From contig NZ_JBHSUL010000012.1 in assembly GCF_042660675.1 (NCBI RefSeq), forward strand, positions 1-64,000: DNA of 64,000 nucleotides, written 5' to 3'. Below the pieces are notes generated by a model. It was given only the letters and a program-made list of their open reading frames with translations. It was not told the origin of the DNA and did not search any database. This stretch comes from Marinilactibacillus sp042660675 (lineage in GTDB: Bacteria; Bacillota; Bacilli; Lactobacillales; Carnobacteriaceae_A). Numbering within the stretch: the first letter of the stretch is position 1; the number at the start of each line of letters is the position of its first letter. Below, one piece after another: positions 43,133 through 51,258 of this stretch. A program made the position numbers and the translations under genes.

Positions 43133-43725
43133 TCAAGAAGACCTCCTTTCACTTATAATATAAAACGAGACGCTTCCTAAGAAACTACTCCCATGTGATG
43201 ATAAATTTATATAAATATTCTATACGTTACAAATCTCATTTTTATTCTCTTATACCGATATTGTATCCTAACTTCATTATAACACCAAACAATTTCACTT
43301 ATTCTATCCTATATGTATAATGTGTGCTAAAGTATTGTAAAGATTATATTATTCGCGTAACGATTCATTCTGTTAGAATATTAAGCACTTAAATTGAGCG
43401 AACTCTGTATAGAACATTTCAAATAATTACTTATACTCATTTATAATTATTCATTTATATTTTTAAGGAATCTATCGGGATATAATTTGCATCATATCAG
43501 ATTTCAATCATCTTTTCTGTTAAAATTAATGCATAATTAACATCATAAAAAACATGATTGTTTCATAATCAAAATTCATTTAATTATATAAATCGCTAAG
43601 CAACAATAAGTAAAATCATTTGGGTTATCCGCCTCTAGACCGATGACTTTATAACAATAAAATGCTATCATTAGTATTGTAAGGTGATCGAAGGAGGTTA
43701 CATACCGAGTAAAGGAGGCTAAAAA
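43133..43725. other. 593-bp AT-rich divergent interval between glgB and nfeD
   Basis: No credible open frame, terminator or RNA gene is visible. It contains a probable extended -10 promoter for glgB at 43276-43284. For nfeD there are two ribosome-site-like motifs (AAGGAGG at about 43691 and AAAGGAGG at about 43711), of which the second is correctly spaced. I found no convincing catabolite-control (cre) site for the glycogen operon. Confidence 0.6.
43276..43284 (-). promoter_or_regulatory. Candidate extended -10 promoter of glgBCDAP
   Basis: TGTTATAAT on the minus strand is a complete extended -10. There is no good -35. The resulting leader would be about 140 bases. Confidence 0.45.
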
Positions 43726-44334
43726 ATGGAAGGATTACTACTCGCTATTGGTTTTATTGGAGTTGCTATTGCGATTTTGACACCACTATCAAAAACTGGT
43801 TTTTCAGTCACAATGCTCAGCTTTATTGCTTACTTTAGTGTCATTGGAATTGATACTTGGTTACCATTAGTTCTATTCACAGCTGGTTTACTATTGATTA
43901 TCTTTGAGATCTTTGTTCCAGAGTTCGGCGTTGCCGGAATACTGGGTGCACTCTTTTTGATATCCGGTCTCTACCTGACCCTTGGAGATATTGCCATGAC
44001 GATTAGAGATTTAAGTATGGCGATTGTGATTACGTCTGGTGTTGTATTCTATCTCGTAAGAACTGGTTATTCCCTTACGAATGTCAATAAATTGATATTG
44101 AATACTGATATGAAAGGCAATCAGAAATCAGCTACAAAAAAATCTACTATACAGATTGAACCAGGTCTTGAAGGCGTCACACAAACACCTTTACGTCCAT
44201 CCGGTAAAGTCTCATTTGGAACTACAGATGGAATCTTAGTAGATGTATTAAGTGACGAAGGATACATTTCAAAAGATGTGACCGTCGTTATTGATAAAGT
44301 TTTGGGTACAAAAGTCATTGTAAGAAAAAAATAG
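43726..44334 (+). CDS. NfeD-like membrane protein
   Basis: This 202-residue protein has four hydrophobic segments (about 3-20, 25-42, 45-65 and 68-110) and a soluble C-terminal OB-fold domain (about 140-202). It lacks the N-terminal ClpP-like protease of long NfeD proteins. Short NfeD proteins sit beside flotillins and are thought to help them organise membrane microdomains. It is 17 bases ahead of floA, as in the B. subtilis yqeZ-yqfA locus. AAAGGAGG precedes the ATG. Confidence 0.85.
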   Translation: MEGLLLAIGFIGVAIAILTPLSKTGFSVTMLSFIAYFSVIGIDTWLPLVLFTAGLLLIIFEIFVPEFGVAGILGALFLISGLYLTLGDIAMTIRDLSMAIVITSGVVFYLVRTGYSLTNVNKLILNTDMKGNQKSATKKSTIQIEPGLEGVTQTPLRPSGKVSFGTTDGILVDVLSDEGYISKDVTVVIDKVLGTKVIVRKK

Positions 44335-44351
44335 AATAGGAGACAAACTAT

Positions 44352-45350
44352 ATGAATGAATTTATGTTAGATGGTTTTTATGGCATCATCATTTTCGCGG
44401 TCATCGCAATTGTTTTAATCAGTATTTTCTTAAGATTCGTTCCAGTTGGATTATGGGTTACAGCCTACTTCTCTGGTGTTAAAGTAGGTATTGGTACTTT
44501 GATTGGTATGAGATTGCGTCAAGTTAGTCCTCACGCGATTATTAGACCTTTGATTAAAGCAACTAAAGCAGGTATCACCCTTTCTACAAACGAATTAGAA
44601 GCACATCACCTTGCCGGTGGTAATGTGAATGCTGTTATCGATGCATTGATTGCTTCTTACCGTGCAGATATTGATCTTGAATTCGAAAAAGCTGCGGCAA
44701 TCGACTTAGCTGGTCGTAACGTATTTGAAGCCGTTCAATTTTCAGTTAATCCTAAAGTCATCGTTACTCCAGATATCGCCGCGGTTGCTAAAGATGGTAT
44801 CGAAATCGTAGCAAAAGCGAAAGTGACTGTTCGTGCAAATATCGAGAGATTAGTCGGTGGTGCTGGTGAAGATACAATCATCGCTCGTGTTGGTGAAGGT
44901 GTTGTAACAACTGTAGGTTCTGCAGACAAGCACTCAGACGTTCTTGAAAATCCAGATATGATTTCTAAAACTGTATTAAGTAAAGGGCTGGACTCCGGTA
45001 CTGCCTTTGAGATTCTATCTATTGATATTGCGGATATCGATGTCGGCCGTAATATCGGAGCTAAACTACAAACAGAACAAGCTGAAGCGGATAAAAATAT
45101 CGCCCAAGCAAAAGCTGAGGAAAGACGCTCTATGGCGATTGCCCAAGAACAAGAGATGCGTGCTGAAACTCAAAAAATGCGTGCTAAAGTTGTTGAATCC
45201 GAAGCTAGTGTACCGCTTGCTATGGCCGAAGCACTTCGTAAAGGTCAAATCGGCGTAATGGATTACTATAAAATGCAGAATATAAATGCTGATACTGATA
45301 TGAGAAGTTCTATATCAAATCAAGCCGGACCTACTGACGAAGAAGAGTGA
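44352..45350 (+). CDS. floA: Flotillin-like protein FloA
   Basis: This 332-residue flotillin-like protein forms membrane foci that organise functional microdomains. An N-terminal membrane-inserted hairpin (about 8-45) is followed by an SPFH/PHB domain (about 60-230) and an Ala/Glu-rich coiled tail (about 235-290) for oligomerisation. The ending MDYYKMQNINADTDMR matches FloA (YqfA). It is preceded by nfeD and followed after six bases by an unrecognised membrane-anchored gene. An AATAGGAGAC ribosome site is present. Confidence 0.93.
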   Translation: MNEFMLDGFYGIIIFAVIAIVLISIFLRFVPVGLWVTAYFSGVKVGIGTLIGMRLRQVSPHAIIRPLIKATKAGITLSTNELEAHHLAGGNVNAVIDALIASYRADIDLEFEKAAAIDLAGRNVFEAVQFSVNPKVIVTPDIAAVAKDGIEIVAKAKVTVRANIERLVGGAGEDTIIARVGEGVVTTVGSADKHSDVLENPDMISKTVLSKGLDSGTAFEILSIDIADIDVGRNIGAKLQTEQAEADKNIAQAKAEERRSMAIAQEQEMRAETQKMRAKVVESEASVPLAMAEALRKGQIGVMDYYKMQNINADTDMRSSISNQAGPTDEEE

Positions 45351-45356
45351 TAAGAT

Positions 45357-45890
45357 ATGGATATCTTGATCTGGTTAGTTCAATTAGTGATTTTCTTTAG
45401 TATTGTATCAGGTGTGCTGAACTCACTAAGTAAAAAAGCAAACAAGAATCAGTCTTCTAACAGAAGAAATGTTTTTAACGAACCGACTCAGACTTCTACT
45501 CGTAGATCTACTGCTCAAGCTGCGCCTAAGCAAAATAGGCAAGCAACTCCTCAGAGATCCACTCAGCAGCAGACTGTCAATCAACGTCGTACAGCAAGAG
45601 ATAAGACTGTACGAGATGCTAGTACTGCTAGAGGTGCTGCAAGAGATATTACGACTGAGCGAGAAAGACGTAGAAAAGATAGAGAGAAGCTTGATCAGGC
45701 TCGACAAGAACGTACAAATAAACTTAGAAATCAGTCCTCGAATACAATGACTGAAGTCAAATCATTAAAAACAAAAAGTATTTCTAAATCTAATGAAACA
45801 GCCGAATTTGGATTTACAGAAGATAATATCGTTAGAGCCTTTGCTTATAAAGAGATTTTGGATAAGCCTATTGCTTTAAGAGACGAATAA
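45357..45890 (+). CDS. Unrecognised membrane-anchored basic protein of the nfeD-floA operon
   Basis: I do not recognise this 177-residue protein. It begins with one membrane helix (ILIWLVQLVIFFSIVSGVL). A long low-complexity segment rich in Arg, Gln, Thr and Ala follows (about 25-125) and is probably disordered. A more ordinary C-terminus ends FGFTEDNIVRAFAYKEILDK. The predicted topology puts the basic region in the cytoplasm, where it could contact RNA, membrane phospholipid or FloA. It follows floA by six bases and precedes the operon terminator, so it is almost certainly co-expressed. In B. subtilis the third gene (yqfB) is much shorter. Confidence 0.7.
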   Translation: MDILIWLVQLVIFFSIVSGVLNSLSKKANKNQSSNRRNVFNEPTQTSTRRSTAQAAPKQNRQATPQRSTQQQTVNQRRTARDKTVRDASTARGAARDITTERERRRKDREKLDQARQERTNKLRNQSSNTMTEVKSLKTKSISKSNETAEFGFTEDNIVRAFAYKEILDKPIALRDE

Positions 45891-45897
45891 CAAAAGA

Positions 45898-45950
45898 CCC
45901 GTCATGATGCATACTGATCAATCAGTATACTTTCACGACGGGCTTTTTTT
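45898..45950 (+). terminator. Terminator of the nfeD-floA operon
   Basis: CCCGTC pairs with GACGGG, and an inner ATACTGAT pairs with ATCAGTAT; seven T residues follow. The 3' arm overlaps the stop codon of the convergent ECF gene (45933-45935). Confidence 0.85.
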
Positions 45951-46481
45951 GATTTTTCGATTAATTTTATTAAACAGTGGAATTAAAGGTGTATAAAGTA
46001 AAACCATAAATACACTATTCCCAATCGCATGATAGACATCGAACCAGATGCCGGCAAACCAGTATCCGATAAAGGCTGGAAAAACCATCTGATACATCAT
46101 GGCCTGAATGACAGAAACAATCAGACCATATAAAATACCCGTTACCCCAGAAAAGATCACCCAATAGATAAGAGCACCATCCAAATTCTTTATGCATAAA
46201 GAGAAAGTATAACTAACTAAAATGATGACAGTGAATGCAATAATCTGAGAGATTGTCCATGGTCCCATCCCTAAAGATAAATTAGAGATTATAATTGAAC
46301 CACTCCCAACAATCAAAGCATCTACGACCCCGAATGTTATTGTCATCAAAATCAAAATCGTCGTAACCGGTTGAACATTCGGAAGAAAGCTAAAAAACAA
46401 CCGACTCGTTTGAACGAGTGCAATCATCAGTGCCAGAACAGTTAATCTGTATACAGGAAAGTTGTTTTTACTATTCTTCAT
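45933..46481 (-). CDS. ECF transporter substrate-binding (S) component
   Basis: This 182-residue membrane protein has five to six helices and the look of an ECF S component (PVYRLTVLALMIALVQTSR, then GILYGLIVSVIQAMMYQ). S components bind a vitamin and dock on the shared EcfT/EcfA module, whose genes are not here. The upstream lipoprotein has a DUF4430 (transcobalamin-like) domain, which points to a cobamide or similar ligand by inference. The ATG lies inside that gene (11-base overlap). The longer frame would start 13 codons earlier with no better ribosome site. Confidence 0.75.
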   Translation of the reverse strand: MKNSKNNFPVYRLTVLALMIALVQTSRLFFSFLPNVQPVTTILILMTITFGVVDALIVGSGSIIISNLSLGMGPWTISQIIAFTVIILVSYTFSLCIKNLDGALIYWVIFSGVTGILYGLIVSVIQAMMYQMVFPAFIGYWFAGIWFDVYHAIGNSVFMVLLYTPLIPLFNKINRKIKKSPS

Positions 46482-46893
46482 TCTGACTCGTTTCAAGATT
46501 CCAGGTAATCTCGTCTCCATCTTCTAAAACATACTCACCCGCTCCAACTTGAGAAAACTCTCCATTGATATCAAACAACCAGTAAGCATTTTTTTCTGCA
46601 TTTTGTTCCAAACCGTTTATTGAGGTTATAAGACCACCACTGTCTACTGCATCGTATTCCTCTTGCATGACTTCAAGTAGCGTTGTATCTTTTGGACTAG
46701 TCAATTCTTGATCCATCTCATCTTCATCAATACTATAAAGCTCATCATCGATTGAGAATTCAATTGTGTACGTGACCTCTTCACTTTGGTTCTGTGTAAT
46801 ATCAGAAGTTTCTGACTCAGTTAATGTACTGTCCTGATTTCCACATCCTACTACTAAAAAACTAAACATACATAGCCCTACTATTTTTTTCAT
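46471..46893 (-). CDS. DUF4430-domain lipoprotein
   Basis: This 140-residue protein starts with a lipoprotein signal (MKKIVGLCMFSFLVVGCGN); the lipobox cysteine is residue 17. It continues with an acidic linker and a DUF4430-like beta-grasp domain (about 45-138, ending GEYVLEDGDEITW). This domain resembles the C-terminal part of transcobalamin. It would sit on the outer membrane face and could present ligand to the ECF S component, whose gene overlaps its end. No cobalamin riboswitch was found upstream. AGAGGAG is the ribosome site. Confidence 0.78.
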   Translation of the reverse strand: MKKIVGLCMFSFLVVGCGNQDSTLTESETSDITQNQSEEVTYTIEFSIDDELYSIDEDEMDQELTSPKDTTLLEVMQEEYDAVDSGGLITSINGLEQNAEKNAYWLFDINGEFSQVGAGEYVLEDGDEITWNLETSQNEE

Positions 46894-46911
46894 TTCAACT
46901 CTACTCCTCTT

Positions 46912-47889
46912 TCAATAATCATTTTGATGTACATATACTTTTTCAGTGAGAAAAAATTCTCTTTTAATTTTGATGAATCGGGTAAAATCATTCAAAATTT
47001 GGAATAAAATCGCTCTACTCTCAAATTCTTTTCTTGTTTGAGGTAGTTCAGACTCTTTGAACGTTTGATAAAGTTCTGAAATGTCTTGTAATAAGTCTAA
47101 GCCTGTATTCTTTTCGTGAAGTTGTTCTGCGGTTCCTTTGAAAAGATCCGCGAGTATCTGGTTTTGACTCGTCGCCAATTTAACGGACGGAAGATTCTCA
47201 CACATTTTTTGCAAGACAACAGATTGTTCTTTTCTCATTTGTGCATAACGAACATAGTAACTGGTTTTCTTGAATACTTGATTCGCATATTCATTTAATG
47301 CAACATGGTTCATTTCTTGTATTTTTTTATCTAACTGTACAAGCTGTTCAAATAATTCTTTGTAATTCTGATCTCCTTGTAATTGATCATGAAAAATCAA
47401 AAGCGCCTTACTCATTTCATTTTCAATTTCTTCAACGAACTTCTCTAATCTATTTTGCTGTTTAGGCATCCACAGATTTACCAATAAAGCAGTAAATACC
47501 CCGATTAACATTAATGCTGTTCCATTGATCTGCCAATCCCAAGAAATACTTTCAGCTGTGATGAAATGTGTCACAAGAACTGTTGTCGGAGCAATCCCTG
47601 ACTCCACCTTACCTTTGCATGCTATAGGGATAAAGATGGCTAAATATAACCCAAAAGCAAAAAGAGAGAATCCCAAACTTGCAAATAAGATAGATGCGAT
47701 ACAAAATCCTAATATCATTGAACAGATTCTAGCTGCTGCGATTTTAATCGATTCCTGCTTTGTATCTAAGACACTTAAAATCGCGATGACTCCGGCTGCT
47801 AGTGTATAATTTAGCTCAAATAACTGAGCTATCCATACAGCTAGAACTGTAGCTACCACGATTTTGATGGTTCTTTGAGTTGTATTCAT
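46912..47889 (-). CDS. Aromatic acid exporter (ArAE/FUSC-like) family membrane protein
   Basis: This 325-residue protein has an N-terminal membrane domain of about six helices (about 5-140) and a helical cytoplasmic domain (about 150-325), as in the ArAE_1/YqjA group. The family is linked to export of aromatic acids, but substrates for Gram-positive members are not established. The start was set at 47889, with TAGGAG upstream. Only 18 bases separate it from the DUF4430 gene, so it may lead an operon with the ECF pair. Confidence 0.8.
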   Translation of the reverse strand: MNTTQRTIKIVVATVLAVWIAQLFELNYTLAAGVIAILSVLDTKQESIKIAAARICSMILGFCIASILFASLGFSLFAFGLYLAIFIPIACKGKVESGIAPTTVLVTHFITAESISWDWQINGTALMLIGVFTALLVNLWMPKQQNRLEKFVEEIENEMSKALLIFHDQLQGDQNYKELFEQLVQLDKKIQEMNHVALNEYANQVFKKTSYYVRYAQMRKEQSVVLQKMCENLPSVKLATSQNQILADLFKGTAEQLHEKNTGLDLLQDISELYQTFKESELPQTRKEFESRAILFQILNDFTRFIKIKREFFLTEKVYVHQNDY

Positions 47890-47959
47890 TTTATAACTCC
47901 TACAGAAAATCAAGCTGATATCCATCTATTAGCTTATTTCTCATTATTTATAAAGGGTG

Positions 47960-49561
47960 TCACAACGTTCCAGAACGTATAATTGAAATCAACAACCATA
48001 ACCCCATTATTCCAGCTCCTAAGAAAATGATGATTGCCAGAATAGATACACTTGTCCCCTCCGCAACAGCTAAGATGACAGCTGAAGCCAAAATAAGCGC
48101 AGCTATAATCACGGCAAAAACGATCCGATTAACCATTTTATTTAATCCGGTCCATTTTTTATCTCCATCCACTAAATCCAAATGTACTTTTAATCTACCA
48201 TTGTTAATGGTATCAAGAGATTTTGTGATCTTTGCAGGGAGAGATGCTGAATTTTGTGCAATTTGATAAAGACCAATCATGACTTTGTCTTTTGTAATGG
48301 TTTCGAAAAAGGAAACGTCATCGTTTGTTTTAATATAAGTAGAAGCAATTTTTAAAACGTTAATATCTGGATGAAGTTCTGTTATAACGCCTTCAAGAAT
48401 CGTCATTGACTTTGCTAATAATAGAAAATCATTTGGCATAATCATTTTGTATTTATTTGTAATATATAGTACATCAGAAAAGAATGCACTCAAATTTATA
48501 TTTTTAAAACTTCTCGAAGCATACATGTGATAAAAATCTGCAAGATCTTCACTTAACGCAAAGCGATTAACCTTTGTTTTAACAATAGCCATCTGTAAGA
48601 GTATATTCATCATACCCTCAATATCTTCCAACACGAGTGCTTTGATCAGCCGAATCAAACTTTCTCTTACGTCTGAAGAGAGCTCTCCAGTAATGCCGAA
48701 ATCTAAAAAGACAATTTGCTTTCCTTTGATAATCAAATTCCCTTGATGAGGATCTCCATGAAAAAAGCCATCGTTGAATACTTGAGATAAAAAAGAATAC
48801 ATCAGTTTTTCGGCAATATCTTTCTTATCGTATCCCGCTGTGGTCAATTTGACAGCGTCTAAGCCCTTGATTCCGTCAATATATTCCTCAACCAGCACTC
48901 TTTTCGATGTATATTTCAAAAATGGTTTTGGCGCCGTAACAGCCTTGATTTCTTTATTTAATGCTCTAAATCTAGCTAAATATTTTGCTTCATTACGAAA
49001 ATCAAGTTCGATTTTTGTAGTGGCTAAGATCTCATCGAACGCGGAATCAGCATCTACCAGCATATCCTTGACAGTGTTCGGTGCCATAGAAAGTATTTTA
49101 GAGAATAGTCTAATATCTCTTAAAAGATTTTCTTCTATCTCCGGTCTCTGGACTTTAATAATGACGCTTTCTCCAGTGTGTAGCTTCGCTTTATGTACTT
49201 GAGCAACAGACGCACTCGCAAGGGGGTTTTCTTCAACATATTCAAAAACTTCTTCAAGTGTTTGGTCAAATTCTTCACTAAAGATTTTTCTAATTTCAGC
49301 ATAAGGAAAGTGAGGGGCATTATCTCTTAATTTTGATAGCTCTTCAATATAGTTATCTGGCAATAAGTCCCGTCTTGTGGAAATAATTTGGCCAATTTTA
49401 ATAAAACTAGGACCTAATTCTTCAAAAGCCTGTCTAAGCCTTTGTGCATCTTGCTCATCATCTTTGGATCTAATACGTGTATTGTAAATATGGCCAAACC
49501 CATATGAAGCAAGGACTGTCCCGATTTCTTTCAATCTATCTCTATTCGTTTTTGACATCAT
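47960..49561 (-). CDS. UbiB/AarF-family atypical kinase-like membrane protein
   Basis: This 533-residue protein has the UbiB layout: the KxGQ-type motif (PSFIKIGQIISTR), the Ala-rich loop (ASASVAQVHKA), HGDPHQGN and the DFG of a protein-kinase-like fold. Two C-terminal membrane helices follow (about 480-530). Relatives support isoprenoid-quinone synthesis or lipid homeostasis and bind ATP rather than acting as classical kinases. GGAGGG precedes two adjacent ATGs. The gene follows a phasin-like small gene, with a strong terminator in the gap. Confidence 0.88.
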   Translation of the reverse strand: MMSKTNRDRLKEIGTVLASYGFGHIYNTRIRSKDDEQDAQRLRQAFEELGPSFIKIGQIISTRRDLLPDNYIEELSKLRDNAPHFPYAEIRKIFSEEFDQTLEEVFEYVEENPLASASVAQVHKAKLHTGESVIIKVQRPEIEENLLRDIRLFSKILSMAPNTVKDMLVDADSAFDEILATTKIELDFRNEAKYLARFRALNKEIKAVTAPKPFLKYTSKRVLVEEYIDGIKGLDAVKLTTAGYDKKDIAEKLMYSFLSQVFNDGFFHGDPHQGNLIIKGKQIVFLDFGITGELSSDVRESLIRLIKALVLEDIEGMMNILLQMAIVKTKVNRFALSEDLADFYHMYASRSFKNINLSAFFSDVLYITNKYKMIMPNDFLLLAKSMTILEGVITELHPDINVLKIASTYIKTNDDVSFFETITKDKVMIGLYQIAQNSASLPAKITKSLDTINNGRLKVHLDLVDGDKKWTGLNKMVNRIVFAVIIAALILASAVILAVAEGTSVSILAIIIFLGAGIMGLWLLISIIRSGTL

Positions 49562-49575
49562 GCACCCTCCTTTCA

Positions 49576-49610
49576 TAAAAAAGTGCTGGTTAGAATGAAC
49601 TAACCAGCAC
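49576..49610 (-). terminator. Terminator between the phasin-like gene and ubiB-like gene
   Basis: A perfect 11-bp stem (49583-49593 with 49600-49610) is followed by six T residues. It ends just before the ribosome site of the UbiB-like gene, so expression of that gene probably depends on read-through. Confidence 0.88.
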
Positions 49611-49618
49611 CATTCCAA

Positions 49619-49927
49619 TTATCTATCGGTAGAACTGTTTTCAAGTCTCTTTTCTAATTCTTGAACTTTTGCTTCAAGATCGTCGATATCTTTTCTCTGA
49701 GCAACGTTCATACTTAATAATAATGCTTCTAATCTTTCTTTTTCTTCTACATCAGTCGTATCCTGAGTTTTCTTTTGAATCAGTTCAGAAGTCAGTGTTT
49801 TACCTTCTTCAACTGAAAGCTTTCCTTTTGCAACAAGTCGATCGATTTGTTCCATTGATTTTTCGACAGCCAGAGCAGTTCCACCGACCCCGATCAGTAA
49901 AGCTTTTTTAATATCATCTACTAACAT
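49619..49927 (-). CDS. Phasin-like coiled-coil protein
   Basis: This 102-residue protein has a hydrophobic N-terminal segment (KKALLIGVGGTALAVEK) followed by a long amphipathic helix and a Glu/Leu coiled coil (DDLEAKVQELEKRLE). It resembles small proteins annotated as phasin family or poly(hydroxyalkanoate) granule-associated, often found next to AarF/UbiB genes. No polyester synthase is in sight, so a membrane or UbiB-linked role is more likely. The start was set at 49927, seven bases after AAAGGAG; the longest frame begins 30 codons earlier without support. Confidence 0.72.
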   Translation of the reverse strand: MLVDDIKKALLIGVGGTALAVEKSMEQIDRLVAKGKLSVEEGKTLTSELIQKKTQDTTDVEEKERLEALLLSMNVAQRKDIDDLEAKVQELEKRLENSSTDR

Positions 49928-50048
49928 AAGCATACTCCTTTCAATGAACCTTATTTTTGCAATGAACCTTACCCATATAGTATAGCATTCAAAAAAGAAA
50001 TTGTCAGAGATTATCATCAGGCATTCTTATTCATAAAGTTTCATTTGA

Positions 50049-50960
50049 TTAAGGTACAATGTTTCCTGCCGCTCTATAGATTTCATACCATTCATCACGA
50101 CTAATGACTTTACCCGAAGCCGATGCATAAGTTTGGATTCTTTCAGGATTCATTGTCCCCAGAATCACTTGCATTTTTGCTGGATGTCTCAATAACCAAG
50201 CAATAGCAGTCGCTTCATTATTCATTCCATAGTTTTCTCCAACTTTACTTAATACTTCATTGACTTTTGGATAGTCTGGATTATTTAAAAATACCCCATT
50301 TTCCCCTTGAACTGGTGACCATGGTTGGATCGTAATATCATTCAGGCGACAATAATCTAAAATAGCACGGTCATGATCAATAGAGTTCGCATCTTTTGTA
50401 TTCACATGAATACCCGCATCGATCATTCCAGTGTGTGTCACACTTAATTGAAGCTGGTTGGCTACAATATCTTGTTCAATATATTTTTCGAGTAGTTGAA
50501 TTTGATAAGGACTGTGATTACTTACACCGAAATGTTTCACTTTCCCAGCCTTTTGCAAACTTGTAAAAACTTCCGCTACTTCTTCTGGTTCAACCAACGC
50601 GTCCGGTCTGTGTAGTAAAAGTACATCCAAGTAGTCTGTTTCCAGTCTTTTTAGAATACCTTCAACAGAAGAAGTTAAATGTTCTTTAGAAAAATCATAT
50701 TTCCCAAATCGAATACCCGCTTTGGATTGAATCAGAAAGTTTTCTCTTTTAAGTGAACTTTGCTTTAAAGCGGCAGCAAACCGTTCTTCTGACTCTCCTT
50801 TTCCATAGATATCTGCATGGTCATAGAAGTTGATTCCGCTATCATTTGCTGATTCCAAAACAGCTGTTGCTTCTTTAACATCTAACGCATTCATTCTCAT
50901 ACAACCTAAAGCAACTTCAGATACATCTAGTTGACTTTTTCCAAGTTTAATCGTTTTCAT
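50049..50960 (-). CDS. Aldo/keto reductase (YdhF-like)
   Basis: This 303-residue TIM-barrel oxidoreductase uses NADPH to reduce carbonyls. The catalytic tetrad is visible as Asp-Tyr in FYDHADIYGKG, Lys in IQSKAGIRF and His in LLHRPDALV. The C-terminal NADPH segment is ILGTMNPERIQ. The start was set at 50960, where GAGGAG lies seven bases upstream; the family begins MKTIKLGKS. It is divergent from spx, with which it shares a palindrome-rich interval, so stress control is plausible. Confidence 0.9.
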   Translation of the reverse strand: MKTIKLGKSQLDVSEVALGCMRMNALDVKEATAVLESANDSGINFYDHADIYGKGESEERFAAALKQSSLKRENFLIQSKAGIRFGKYDFSKEHLTSSVEGILKRLETDYLDVLLLHRPDALVEPEEVAEVFTSLQKAGKVKHFGVSNHSPYQIQLLEKYIEQDIVANQLQLSVTHTGMIDAGIHVNTKDANSIDHDRAILDYCRLNDITIQPWSPVQGENGVFLNNPDYPKVNEVLSKVGENYGMNNEATAIAWLLRHPAKMQVILGTMNPERIQTYASASGKVISRDEWYEIYRAAGNIVP

Positions 50961-51069
50961 TATCATGCTCCTCAGTACAAATTTACTTTCTGATATTATT
51001 GTATAAGTAACGCCAAAAATAATCGAGGAATATTGACTATTATTCATCGAAAAGAATGTGACAAAATTA

Positions 51070-51085
51070 TGACAAGTCAATGTCA
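51070..51085. promoter_or_regulatory. TGAC-N8-GTCA palindrome A between the reductase and spx
   Basis: TGACAAGTCAATGTCA has 5-bp arms. A second site of the same pattern lies 36 bases away (centre to centre). The shared operator role is a hypothesis. Confidence 0.4.
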
Positions 51086-51105
51086 TTTATTAAATCGTGC
51101 ATTTG

Positions 51106-51121
51106 TGACGAAAGTTTGTCA
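51106..51121. promoter_or_regulatory. TGAC-N8-GTCA palindrome B between the reductase and spx
   Basis: TGACGAAAGTTTGTCA is nearly palindromic across its length and ends seven bases before the spx -35 element. Confidence 0.4.
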
Positions 51122-51128
51122 AAATCTA

Positions 51129-51157
51129 TTGATTTTCATCTTGATTACTCCTAAAAT
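51129..51157 (+). promoter_or_regulatory. Sigma-A promoter of spx
   Basis: TTGATT (51129-51134) and TAAAAT (51152-51157) are spaced by 17 bases. The leader is about 95 bases. Confidence 0.6.
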
Positions 51158-51162
51158 AGGTA

Positions 51163-51182
51163 TTGTAACAAATTGTTCACAA
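51163..51182. promoter_or_regulatory. Imperfect palindrome at the spx transcription start
   Basis: TTGT-AACAA on the left and TTGTTCACAA on the right form an inverted repeat with a one-base gap, covering about +1 to +20. It is Rex/FNR-like in flavour, but the half-site spacing does not fit either. Confidence 0.35.
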
Positions 51183-51205
51183 ATTACCACTTAAACCTAA
51201 TCGTA

Positions 51206-51227
51206 AATCATTTTACATAAAATGATT
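51206..51227. repeat. Perfect 10-bp inverted repeat in the spx leader
   Basis: AATCATTTTA and TAAAATGATT flank CA. It could be an operator or an mRNA hairpin about 30 bases before the spx ATG. There is no T tract, so it is not a terminator. Confidence 0.5.
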
Positions 51228-51258
51228 AAGCACACTTTTGAAAAGGGGCAAACCAATC

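Noticed and set aside
46894..46911. Cobalamin riboswitch ahead of the DUF4430 lipoprotein gene
   Set aside because: Only 18 bases separate it from the upstream gene, so no aptamer can fit.
51163..51182. Rex-type site at the spx start
   Set aside because: The half-sites TTGT and ACAA are there, but the spacing is two bases too long and the left arm mismatches. I keep it only as an unassigned palindrome.
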